A DNA stretch of 21,110 nt, taken from Rhizophagus sp. LPA8_4_AMF. Taxonomy: Eukaryota > Glomeromycota > Glomeromycetes > Glomerales > Glomeraceae. This document shows, one piece after another, positions 10,504 through 20,823 of the stretch. Where the stretch lies: NCBI GenBank assembly GCA_021464525.1, contig JADRCO010001232.1:1-21110 (forward strand), in the 5' to 3' direction. The number at the start of each line of letters is the position of its first letter. Position 1 is the stretch's first letter. The notes under the pieces are model-generated. The model saw only the letters and a program-made list of their open reading frames with translations, ran no database searches and had not been told where the DNA came from. A program made the position numbers and the translations under genes.

Positions 10504-10544
<41 letters not shown>

Positions 10545-11291
10545 CGAACTGTTTACTATGAGTATTGGGAGTCTATTTGCGGAGGATTCGGAGCAAGTAT
10601 CGGAGAAACCCGTATAAACAAAAATTTCTCATATTCGGATTATTCAGATTCGGCAATCCATGTTTACATATGGAAGAAAGAAATTCCATATCCACGCACA
10701 TGACTTGTATTAATATGTCATTAATGTCATTAAAAGTCGTCGATCTTTTCAAAGTGGGATGAGAAAATTCCGCAGCAAAAAATGACTTTCTATTGTTAAT
10801 AGTGATATCCCGGAATTTCATTTCAAGTTTGATTTTCCTAAAGATCTTCCTTCTTCCATAAAGAATTGTCTATGGAAAAATAATTTTTTTCTATTTTTTT
10901 TTCTACTTTTTTGCCTTTTTACTTTTGTGTACAATAACGAACATCTCGAAAATCTTGTTGATCGTCATCTGTGTTCTCAAAGGTAGATCTTTTTCAAGTT
11001 CTTGTTTACCAAATTTTTTTCCCATCAAAAGTTAAAAAAATTTTTGTTATCCAAATAATAAAACCTCAAAAATTATCACTAACTCCTTCAAACTAAAAAA
11101 GCGCCAAATCATTTCCATATTGTGATACATTCTAAATACCAATCAAAAAGAAAAAAGAAAGAAAGAAAGAAAAAAGGATAAGTAAAATAAAAAGATTTTC
11201 ACTTACCACCATTAAACATTTCTACCGAAGATTCCAACAAAAATTTAATAGAAGGAAGAGTGGTGGTGGAAGAGGCAGTTGTAGCTTGCAT
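8968..11291 (-). CDS. C2H2 zinc-finger transcription factor
   Basis: A 383-residue protein from two minus-strand exons, 11291-11207 and 10034-8968. Two tandem C2H2 fingers lie near the C-terminus. Finger 1 is C303-x2-C-x12-H-x3-H323 and finger 2 is C331-x4-C-x12-H-x3-H353. They are joined by the classic TGEKPFVC linker and followed by a basic tail (RLGRPVKKVR). The preceding 300 residues are disordered, rich in S, P, N, Q and Y, with many SP/TP sites and repeated short hydrophobic motifs of the LPSI/LPPI type (LPSIKFLLE, LPRLPSIG, LPPISPML). These recall short regulatory motifs of fungal C2H2 factors (inference). Sequence-specific DNA binding in the nucleus is likely; targets are unknown. The second exon has no ATG at its front, so exon 1 (MQATTASST...) supplies the start through a GTAAGT donor at 11206 and a CAG acceptor ending at 10035. 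The 1,172-nt intron is far longer than any other in the window, so exon 1 is the less certain part. Confidence 0.8.
10035..11206 (-). other. Unusually long (1.17 kb) intron of the zinc-finger gene
   Basis: This interval separates the zinc-finger exons and contains no convincing coding exon. It holds a 22-T/19-A perfect palindrome (10502-10542), an adjacent stretch of more balanced composition (about 10543-10870) with overlapping short open frames on both strands that look non-coding, and a GAAA microsatellite near 11150-11175. The balanced stretch may be an insertion of unknown type. Confidence 0.55.
10502..10542. repeat. Poly(T)22-poly(A)19 palindrome
   Basis: Twenty-two T (10502-10523) are followed directly by nineteen A (10524-10542), giving a spacer-free self-complementary tract inside the zinc-finger intron. 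Exact run lengths may be affected by sequencing error. Confidence 0.9.
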
Positions 11292-12415
11292 TTTTAAGGT
11301 TTAAATTGATAAATAAAAAATTTGATCCAACTTTATAATCGAAAATCGTCGAATCGTTCTTAATAAAATAAAATGAAATAATCGTTTTTCTTAAAAAAAA
11401 AAAAAGGTAAAGAATAATCTTGGTAAGTTATTAACGTAAAAAAAAAAAATTTTTTTTAAAAAGGAGGTGAAAAATAACGTAACATAAAATAAGCGAATTA
11501 TTTGATTAATAATACAGGAAAATAAAATAAAATAAAAATGTCCACGAAAACAAGCGTAAAAAAAAAAAAATTTCGTGGAAGAAAAAGATAACGTCGTAAG
11601 TGCTTTTAAAAGAAAATAATAAACGAAAATCTACGAAAATAAAATCTAACGAAAGAAAGAAAAATAAAAATAAAAATAAAAATATCTATAAAAAAAACTA
11701 CGGGGAAGAAAGAGAGATAAGAAAAAAATATAGAAGTAAAATATATAATAATAAAAAAAAGTATATACGAAAAAGAAAAAAAAAAAAATAATATGTATAT
11801 AATATAATATATATAACGAAATATTTTATATATTTTTTATATTTTTTTTTTTTTTATGAATTTTTTTTTTATTTATAAAACACTGAAAAAGAAGTTGAGT
11901 GTTATAGACACCAACAGTTTAAATGTGAGTTGTAAAAGTTGCTCTATTTATTTATTTTTTTTTTTTGGATGAATTTGGATGTTCATTTGACTAACCATAA
12001 ATTTACGGTCCCGGTAAAAAAATTTTTTTTTTTTCCTCTCTCGATTACTAAGTAAAATGACGATCCTTTTTTTCTTTTAAATACAACTTGAAGGTAACCA
12101 ACAAACAATCATACTATAGTTTCAGAAATCCATCTGTTTATCGGAGTATTTTCTGATAAAAAATTTTTCACCATAATAATAATTAACTGAAATGTGTAAC
12201 ACTTAATAGGTAATGCTTGGTTCATATGTTCTGCGGTGACAAGTAAATCAAATATATCGCAGTTATATCAGTGTTACAAATAAAATTTAGTATTGGTACA
12301 TATTACGTCAAGTCTTTTAGTAATTATTTGCAGGATCTCCAACCACCGCAGATCTAAATTATGACTTTCAATCAACTGATTAACCACATGCAGAGCATAA
12401 TCTCCTTACCCGCGT

Positions 12416-12468
12416 TATAAAAAGGTCATAGCGGGGAATCGCGAGTTCCCGCGGATCGACGGATCTTC
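12416..12468. promoter_or_regulatory. TATA-like box followed by a GC-rich palindrome
   Basis: TATAAAAAGG (12416-12425) is followed by a 22-bp imperfect palindrome at 12431-12452: arms GCGGGGAA and GTTCCCGC around the self-complementary centre TCGCGA. Next comes a doubled GGATC spaced by GAC. A run of nine T lies at 12510-12518. On the plus strand this order resembles TATA, transcribed block, T-run terminator of a small RNA gene. It could equally be a core promoter element for either neighbour. No tRNA-type internal boxes are present. Confidence 0.35.
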
Positions 12469-12824
12469 CAATAATATATCTTCATAAAGTTTTCCTTATT
12501 CAGTTTATATTTTTTTTTGTTACCATATGACAAATTATTTGTTTATTATAAACAGAAAAAAAAAAATATGAATAGGTTGATAATCACATTACATGATAGT
12601 AGCATGAAAACATCGTGGTGATCATCATCTGCCTTTTTTAAATAAAAAATTTTTGAACCTTTTTGCTATTTAAAAAAATAACAAATAATTTTTTTTTTAA
12701 ACATTCACAATACGATAGACCTTATTGTTCTTTTTTTTTCCCCAGACAATTGACTTCGATTATTTGACATCTTATGTAAAAGATCTTTTCAGCATAGTCA
12801 CAATAATCTCACGTGTGAATTTTG

Positions 12825-12830
12825 ACGCGT
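12825..12830. promoter_or_regulatory. ACGCGT (MCB-like) site upstream of APC2
   Basis: MluI cell-cycle box core about 660 bp before the APC2 start, with an E-box CACGTG 10 bp to its left. Its suggested role as a G1/S control site rests on the hexamer and on APC2 being a cell-cycle gene. Confidence 0.25.
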
Positions 12831-13046
12831 CCTGCTAGTCTGTCTTCTGCGTCTGTCATGCACTCATATTAACGACAACAAGAAACGATTTACATTTTGA
12901 TCATTTTTAGATTGGTCAATTTTTGTTTGTTTGTTTTATCTTTCTTATTCTTAATAAATCCCTATTTGTATCTGCACGAACCTTTGTTAACTTTTTAAAT
13001 TATTATTATATGATTTATATCATCTTATATCGTCTTTATGTTTTAA

Positions 13047-13052
13047 ACGCGT
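13047..13052. promoter_or_regulatory. Second ACGCGT (MCB-like) site upstream of APC2
   Basis: ACGCGT in the longer palindrome AACGCGTT, about 440 bp before the APC2 start. It is one of only three such hexamers that I noticed by eye in the window, and all three lie upstream of start codons. Confidence 0.25.
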
Positions 13053-13486
13053 TCAATTAAGTTATCTTATTTACAATTAATTCCTCTTAAATATTCTTTT
13101 TTTATTTATTTATTTATTATATAAATGTATAATAATAAATTTTTGATATAAAGTGACCAATTATGTATATATTTAAATGTACATTTTTTTTTTAAAGTTT
13201 CATCTATAAAAAAAAATAAAGTTTATAAATTTCCGTATTTCCTAATTTCTGTTGTTTTTTTTTCAATTGTCCTATTGTATATTCGGCAATAATCCACTTT
13301 TTTTTTTACTCACTTAATTATCGCATTGCATATCAGTAATTTGTTCATCTATTATGAACGTCCGTTAACTTTAATCTAATTTCGGCTACCTATTCAGTTA
13401 AGTTTGTAGATCATGTGAGATGCACGATAACGCAAATTTTTTGATCAGAAATTATTCGAGACACGACCCTTTTATAAAGATAAATA

Positions 13487-14319
13487 ATGGAATCCTTGGA
13501 ACAACAATGGAATAAAACTATTTTAAATTTAAATCAGAATAAGGAAGGTTTAGAAGGCTTAATAGAAGCAACCAAGGTTTTTTTTTTTATATCCATTTAA
13601 TTCTTTTGTTATTTAATCGTTGGTTAATAAATAATTTTCGCGAATTGTAAATGATATCTTGTATTAGGCTTGGTCGGTGGTCACTAACTGGCTAAATCCT
13701 AATAATTACAACATAAATCAAGAAAGTAATTAAAGAATTTCTTACTTATTATCATACATTTGTGTTCACTCGCTCAATTTTATCTTTTTATAATAGTACC
13801 GTTAGACGTTAAAGAAAATTTACAAATTCTTGTACAAACTTCTCTGGCCACCCGTTTAGTTGAATGGTACCTTGGTAAATATTGTTTATTGATTAAAAAA
13901 TTTTTATTTTTTAACATATTAAAATTAACAAAATTTCATCTATTTGCAAAGATGTTGTGTGTCGAAATTTTAGAGAATGTTTTGATGAAAGATTACATCA
14001 ATGGCGTGAAACGTGGGTGGTACGTATTGAATAATTATTTGATTGATTTAAGATTTAATTATATTTAAACTTTTATTATGTTTTATATATTAAAATATAG
14101 CAATTACAAAAAGATAATGTTAAATCACCTAATAAAGATCAAATATTTGAAAATTGGATATGTAAATCTTATATAGATTTTATACATAATATTTATTCTC
14201 ATTTTAATAAGTGTCAACATCCATTAATACTTATGGTAGCGAGGTTTGTCTGTATTTTAATCATTTTTTTTTTTTTTTTAAAAAAAAAAAAAATTATTTT
14301 TTTTTTTTTTTTTTTAATC

Positions 14320-14350
<31 letters not shown>

Positions 14351-17300
14351 TATTATTATGATTTTTTTTACTCAAAATTTTATATTTCTAATTAATTAGT
14401 GATGAATCCATGAAAGAATTTTTAATTCGATATCATACCACTTTATATTTATCTTTAATTGATAAATCAGAACCCTATTCTACTATACCATCATTATTTA
14501 AGGAAATGACCAAAATTTTTTTTCGATCTTTTTTTCGTAAATATGAAAATTTAGTAAGATACAATCCACCAAATTCTTCCGATTCATCATCATTACTTCT
14601 TTGTAAGACAAAACAGCCAGATGAAAAATTTGAAAATATACTTTTCGTCTGGAGATCAACAGATGATATAAATGTATTATTTTCAAAGCAAGAAGATAAT
14701 ATTGAAAACGAAGATAATTCATTCTCGGCAATGGAATTAGATGATGTGGATCTTGAAGAATTTGATGTTGAGTTACCATTAGAAGATGGAAAGAAATTGG
14801 AGGATCTTAATGATGAGATTGAAGCCTTTTCAAAATTATGTAAACAAATGCATTCATTGGATTTAATAAAACGTACAAATGATGCTTTAGAAGAATTATT
14901 ATGTGATGAAATTGAATTAAGAGTTCAAAATACTTGTAAAGGAACTTTTGATAAACCTATGCTTAGACATTCAACAAAATGGTTATATTCTACGCTTTAT
15001 CCTTGGTTACAAATTATATTTTCCTCCAACTCTCAACTTTCTCGCGAATCTATTGAAAGTAACAAAATTATTATTATTATTATATTGTTGTTGTTGTTGT
15101 TGTTGTTTGACTTTTTATTATGTGAGAATATTAACTTTTTTTTACTGAAATTATTGTAAAAAAAAACAATTGAAAGATAAGTTAGTAGCTTGGTCAAAAC
15201 GATTAAATTACCATTTTTGCATGATATTCTGTGATTCGAGGTAGTTTCATAACTTAAATATTTGTTTTTTTAGTATCGTCTATATTAATATTTGTATATC
15301 ACGTTTTATTACAATTAGGATTTCAGAACTATTTGACGTGATTGTTGATTTTCCTGACTCAAAAATTGCTATCGATGATTTAATTGTGTGTTGAATATTT
15401 AATATGATGCGTAAAAAATATATTCCAATTTAATCCTTATATATATGTATTTTATGTAGGTGTGTATGAGAAGATTAGATAAAGATTATAGGTATCGACT
15501 TGTCGAATCACTTCATACAGCGTAAGATGATAAATATAAGTTTTCTTGCAATTCAATCTTGTAAATTTTTACTGATCATTTAATTTATTTTAGTTTCCGT
15601 AAAAGATTGTTAATTCCAGGAGCTGGTACAATGGATATAATTAATACATACATTTCTACTATAAAGTGTTTGAGGTTATTAGATTCATCTGGTGTACTCT
15701 TGGAAAAAATTACTGGACCATTTAGAAATTATCTAAGGTACTGATTATATGATATCATGTTTTGTAAAAGGAATATATTCCATCTTAATTATTTTTAATT
15801 TAGGACAAGAGAAGATGCTGCTAGATGTTTAGTAAGTAGTTGGATGGATGATAAAAATAATAACAATGAATTAATTGAAGAATTGGGTCGTATTGAAGAG
15901 CCCATTGATAATCAACAAGATGTTCGGTTTAATGATGATAACTGGCTGCCTGATCCAATGGATGCTGGTCCAGGTTAGTCAAAAATTTTTACCGAGTTTT
16001 TTTTTTTTTGAAAAAATGTTTTTTTTTTTATTTATATGATATATATTTTTGTAATAGATTATAAATCATCAATGTATCGGTCTGCTGATATAACAAATTT
16101 ACTTGTTAGTTTATTTGATACAACGGATTTAATCATAAAAGAAATCCAAAATCAGATGGCTTCTTATTTATTAACTAAGACCGACTATGATACAGAGAAA
16201 GAAGTAATTTGATTTTACAATTTTCAATGTTTTTTTTTTTCTATAGATAGCAAATTAGTAATTAATATTTCAATTATAGCTTACCAAACTTGAATTATTT
16301 AAACTTCGGTTTGGTGAATCAAAAATGTCAACAACTGAAGTTATGATTAAAGATATTTCTGATTCGAAAAGAATAGATTCATTTATTCGTGGTAATGATA
16401 ACCCATTAAGAAGAAATATATCAGAATTTTCATCAGACGCGGTAAAAAAATTTATGAGATATATATCGAATGAATTGTTTCTTTGTAATGATATTTATTT
16501 AAAATATATTAGATGGTATTACATAGTACTGTAATATCAAGATTATTCTGGCCTACTCTTAAGGGTGAAGATTTTGATGTACCTGAACAAATTACCGAGT
16601 ACGTATTGAACGAACTAATTTAAAAGATTTTAACATGAAATTTAAATAATTGTATGTCAATTTATATTTAGCGAAATGGTAAAATATGATGAAGGATTTC
16701 AGATATTTAAACCAAGAAGAAAATTGCAATGGTTAAAATCATTAGGAAAGGTTCAAATAGAATTAGAATTACAAGATCGTACATTAGAATTTGAAGTCGC
16801 GCCTGTATATGCTACAATTATTCATTATTTTCAGCAACAAGGTAAATTTTTTATACAATGTGTATATTTATTTACTTTGAATTTATTTACAACATTATTT
16901 TTATTTAATAGATAAGTGGAATTTAGTAGACTTGGCAAAAAAAATTAAAATTGATCCGATTATATTAAAAGGCAAAATGAATTTTTGGAGTGATCGTGGC
17001 ATTTTGAAAGAGTTACCAAATGATGAATGGTTGTTATTAGAAACTGCAGAAGAAGTCGATCCAAGTAAAAGAGGTTAATGTCATAAGATTGTTTATTTAT
17101 TTATTTATTTATTTAATATTATAGATAAGAAAAAACATATTAACTTTTCCCTTTAATAATTCATGAGTAGTTTTTGTATCAAACGAAGAAAATTGTGATA
17201 ATATTATACAATCATTAGCGGAACAAAAAGCCGAAGAATTTAAAATGTACTGGGCTTATATAGAGAATATGTTAAAAAATCTTGGTGGAATGACATTAGA

Positions 17301-17457
17301 AAAAATTCATAATATATTATGTTCTGTAGCCGAACCAACATCATCAAATAGTAGTTTTGATAATAATTTAGAAGATTTAAAAAGTTTTTTAAACCAAATG
17401 GTAGTTGAAGATAAATTAGAATTTCAAGGTGGACTTTATAAAGTTAAAATAAACTAA
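13487..17457 (+). CDS. APC2: Anaphase-promoting complex subunit 2 (cullin-like)
   Basis: An 871-residue APC2, cullin-family scaffold of the APC/C ubiquitin ligase, which binds the RING subunit APC11 to ubiquitinate mitotic regulators. Seventeen exons keep frame: 13487-13576, 13668-13725, 13797-13874, 13952-14019, 14101-14243, 14400-15058, 15177-15240, 15319-15385, 15460-15521, 15594-15737, 15804-15973, 16058-16203, 16280-16441, 16513-16598, 16672-16841, 16912-17073, 17171-17457. APC2 marks: ELFDVIVDFPDSKIAIDDL, RTREDAARCLVSSWMDD, then DNWLPDPMDAGP before the cullin homology domain (about 540-780), with ELFKLRFGE, MIKDISDSKRID and SRLFWP. The C-terminal APC2 winged helix (about 800-871) contains YWAYIENMLKNLGG and YKVKIN. 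Human APC2 is 822 residues, so the length fits. An acidic stretch (about 230-270) lies in the middle of the long exon. Exons 1-4 and the exon 6/7 junction are least certain: intron 1 has a weak GTTTTT donor, and junction 6/7 is flanked by a GTT microsatellite. Confidence 0.93.
14264..14350. repeat. Two poly(T)-poly(A) palindromes in an APC2 intron
   Basis: T16/A14 at 14264-14293 and, after another 19-T run, T17/A14 at 14320-14350. Both palindromes lie in the 156-nt intron 14244-14399, taking up over half of it. The intron still has a usable acceptor (AATTAG) and an open exon downstream. Confidence 0.9.
15086..15106 (+). repeat. (GTT)n microsatellite in an APC2 intron
   Basis: About seven TTG/GTT triplets within the proposed intron 15059-15176. 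Read through, they give an isoleucine/leucine tail that does not belong to APC2, which supports placing them in an intron. Confidence 0.75.
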
Positions 17458-18010
17458 TTATATTAGAAGAGTTAAAGCATTATAGAACTTAAATTTTTAT
17501 TAGGTTTGCATAGGTAGACTGGTAGAGACACTTGAAACACTTGGTATATATTATAATGTTAAATGTTTAATAAAGTTATAATGCAGTTTATTAATTAGTA
17601 ATATAAATTCAAATGGCTTATAGTAATTAAAATAAATTTGTTTGTTATAGTAAAAAAGTTTTACTATAGAACATATATTATAAATTTATACTCTTTTAAA
17701 ATTATTAAAAAACATATAAATCTTATTGTTTTTTATTCCGTATTTATAGTATTTTTGAAAGGTTTGTTTGATTTCTTAATGCAATGGCTATGAATTGACT
17801 TTCTCCATTTTTTTTTATATCAATAAATGTATTGAACAAATTAAAACTGAATAAAAAAAATATAATATAATATATAAACATATGCCATAATATGTTGAAA
17901 GAATGAACCAATTAAGAGAAATCCCTATATTAATAATAAAAGGAATTAAGAAAGCACAATTTTTAAATGAATTTATTTCACTTAATCACAATAATATATC
18001 AAAAAACAAG
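17458..18010. other. APC2 3' flank
   Basis: A non-coding stretch after the APC2 stop. It contains the likely poly(A) signal at 17569-17574 and otherwise A/T-rich sequence with no supported feature. Confidence 0.6.
17569..17574 (+). terminator. Poly(A) signal AATAAA for APC2
   Basis: AATAAA about 112 nt past the APC2 stop codon, the first plus-strand hexamer after it that I found by eye. Confidence 0.5.
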
Positions 18011-18120
18011 ATTTTCTTAAACAAATTAGGTGAGTGCTAGGAAAAAGGACCAATTAAATAATGGATTGCATTGTTTATTTGGTCCCTTTTCCAGTATTCA
18101 CCTTAATTTGATTGGAAAAT
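18011..18120. mobile_element. 110-bp foldback element, MITE-like
   Basis: Two arms of about 50 nt (18011-18062 and 18070-18120) are inverted copies separated by about 7 nt (GGATTGC). The inner arms align closely: left GGTGAGTGCTAGGAAAAAGG against GGTGAATACTGGAAAAGGG from the right arm reversed, followed by GGACCAA in both. Outer ends match as ATTTTC. A handful of substitutions and single-base gaps suggest an old copy. No transposase and no clear target-site duplication is seen. It could be a small non-autonomous DNA transposon or a hairpin-forming small-RNA source. It lies about 550 bp past the APC2 stop. Confidence 0.7.
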
Positions 18121-20823
18121 ATTTATTTAAACTAATAGATAGAATAATAAATAACATCATTTGAGAATTATTATTTACATTTATTTAAGATCAAAATATA
18201 TTGTAATGAACTTTCTACTTATACTAACTTAAAAAAAAAACCAGAAATGTACAAGCATTCATGAAAATGTAACTATTGTAAAATAGAAAAAGAAACATAC
18301 TATAAGCACTTCTAAAAATAAAAAATATTATATAAGAAATTATAAATAATTTCAAAAAGTTCTTAAAAAATATAATACTATTCAATTCAAAAAAATACAG
18401 ATAATTTTAAAATAGATAAAAATATTAATAATTTAGAAATATAGAATTCAAATCAGTTAAATAATTTTGGATTATTAATTAAAATCAATTTAATTATAAT
18501 ATTATAGAATTCTTTATAAAATATAAAATAGCAAATAGAATAAATATACATAGTTTATTAATTTAGATTAATCAACAAATTAACTTTAGATTTTAAAATA
18601 TTAATATGAAAACTAAAAAATAAATTATAAATTAAAATGAAGAAATTTTATAATATTAATAATATTGATAAAAAAAAAGCTAAAAATAAAGTACCACCAA
18701 TAAAGTCAATAACTTTATATCATCAACTGAAAGAATTCTTGATTGTTCTTTTAATGATAATAAATATACACATCCATATTATTGAAATATGAAAATACTA
18801 AAAACAGAAGGTTTACTTAAAAATAAAAGGACTATTAAATAGAACCAAGAAAAGACAATATAGGATAAATGATTTTTCCATAATAATAAATATTGAACAT
18901 ACAGATTTTTAAGTAGTTTTAACAGTTACCTAAAGTTTAAAACTTTATTTTAATTAATTAATTATTATATTACCAATATAAGTACCAGTTTAAACTTTTT
19001 TTAAAAAAGGAAAATTAGTTATCTTTTATAATACTTTGTAGAATTCAGATTCTAAATATATATTAAGTTTTCTTATTTCATATAAAATTAATAATATATA
19101 TAGAGTAATATTATAATATGATAAGGTCATATATATAAAAAAAATAAAATCAAAAAAAAAATATATTATATGTAAACATATAAAATAATATTAAACAAAA
19201 AACCTTTTTTAAAAAATACATTTAGCTAAAATTTTATAAAAAAAAAATATTCAGAATTATTATTAAAAATATTTAAAAAATATCTACTTTTAAAAATTAT
19301 TCAAAAATTGCAATATTTCAGATATTAATAATATATAATTTTTAGAAAAAAATAATTTTTGAATTTTTTTTTATATAAAAGGAAAAATCTTTAAACTTAT
19401 AAAATCAAAAAATAAAAGAAAACATTTAGTTGTAGAATAAAATTAATATTTGTAAAGTATTAGTATATAATAATATATTTGCTATAATTTTCATAAAATA
19501 AATTTTAATAAATATTATATTAATAAATATTAAAATTCAGAAAAAATTCCATATTTTTTAAAGTAAAAAATTAAAATAAACTTATTTTACTTACTGTTAT
19601 TTATATAAAAAATTAAGAAATATTACCTATATAATAATTTTATTTAATTAAATCAATATTATTTTTAAATCAATAATAATTAAAAGCTTATCTTTTTATA
19701 AAATTTAAAGTTTATATAAGTTTAAAAGTTTATACTTAAGGGATATATTACCATTCAACCAGAGAAATTTAATAATACTGATTTATGTAAATTATCACCA
19801 AAAATAGCTAATACTTCATTTTTACCAGATTATCAATTCATCATGTGATATGATATACAAATTATAAAAATAGTAATTAATAGTGTCAATTCTAATCAAG
19901 CCACTTGCGAAGTTTAAAACTGCTAGAGTTTCATGTCTTTAACTTTTCTATATAAAAATACAAGATTTTGATAGCAAATTTTCTATTAACTCAAATTTTG
20001 GATGAAATATTTTGAATAATTTTTATTACAATTAAATTATATTTAGTTTTTATTTAGTTTTTAAAACTTTATTTAGCTTTATTTAAATCTTTTTAATGCT
20101 CACATTCTTTGTTAATTTTATACAGTTTCTATCAATATCATATATATATATCCATAATACAAGAATTATAAAATATTTTTTGAAGATAGGAAAGTTATTG
20201 TATGCTGACTTATTGGAAAAATTTATTAATAAAGAACAAAAAATTTCAAAAAATTTTTTTTATTAATTATAAAGCCCATAAAATTAATTATAAAATGTTG
20301 ATCCTTTAATAATAAAATTAAAGTAATTAAAAAACTTCAATTTTTTAAATATTAAATTTTATAAATCTAAACCAGTAACTTTATTTTTTTAAACAAGAAC
20401 TATTAAACTATTAGTCTGATTTTTTAAATAAAAAATTATTAATATTTAAATAACTTAAATGATTTTTATATAAATAATTCTAATTTGAAATAAATTATAT
20501 TATATAAATGCAATTTTATTGCTTAAAATTTTTTATAATTTAAGCTAAAATTATATAGCATATTTTTCTAATTTAAATATTACATTTTTAAAAAACAATT
20601 TTCATTAAAATTTAGATTGCTATTTTTGACAGTCTATAATTCTATAATACTTATAATATAATTATTAAAGAAAAGGTAAATATTTTAGATAAATTTGATT
20701 AAATATTAAAAATGAAATAGATAGATGTAAATTAATAAATTATTTTAAAAACTAAAAAATATTATATAATAATATTTTATAATTTTTTTATAAATGCATA
20801 TATCTAAAATTCAATTATACATA
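18121..20823. other. AT-rich gene desert, right flank
   Basis: About 2.7 kb with no exon, RNA gene or clean repeat that I can support. Composition is almost entirely A and T. Slightly less biased patches occur near 18690-18850 and 19740-19950. They carry short interrupted frames and may be decayed insertions, but nothing in them is recognisable. Confidence 0.7.

Larger units (their letters stand above)
11292..13486. promoter_or_regulatory. Long divergent upstream region between zinc-finger and APC2 genes
   Basis: About 2.2 kb between divergent start codons. The left part (11300-12050) is A-rich low complexity with several facing A and T runs, as at 11439-11460, probably leader and promoter of the zinc-finger gene. 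The middle holds a TATA-like box and a GC-rich palindrome (12416-12468), the only GC-rich block in the spacer. The right part carries CACGTG at 12810-12815 and ACGCGT at 12825-12830 and 13047-13052, upstream of APC2. Short lysine-rich open frames around 11600-11790 are purine low complexity, not genes. Confidence 0.5.

Noticed and set aside
10565-10821. Overlapping open frames on both strands in the zinc-finger intron
   Set aside because: Neither shows a recognisable domain or codon pattern; both strands being open over the same bases argues against coding. The block is kept only as a composition anomaly.
11600-11791. 63-residue lysine-rich open frame
   Set aside because: Pure A-rich low complexity with K/N/R codons only; no stop codons arise because of composition.
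12428-12470. T-arm-like hairpin suggesting a tRNA
   Set aside because: A 5-bp stem with 7-nt loop can be drawn on either strand, but the loop lacks the invariant TTC and A58 pattern and no acceptor or anticodon arms fit.
14211-14399. 62-residue F/K-rich open frame
   Set aside because: Created by poly(T)/poly(A) runs in an APC2 intron.
15059-15159. Continuation of the long APC2 exon to a stop at 15159
   Set aside because: The tail is an isoleucine/leucine run from a GTT microsatellite, while skipping 15059-15176 restores an APC2-like frame (LVAWSKRLNYHF).
17503-17560. Possible tRNA A-box-like sequence after APC2
   Set aside because: TAGGTAGACTGG matches the A box with two mismatches, but there is no B box and no cloverleaf; it is most likely 3' UTR.
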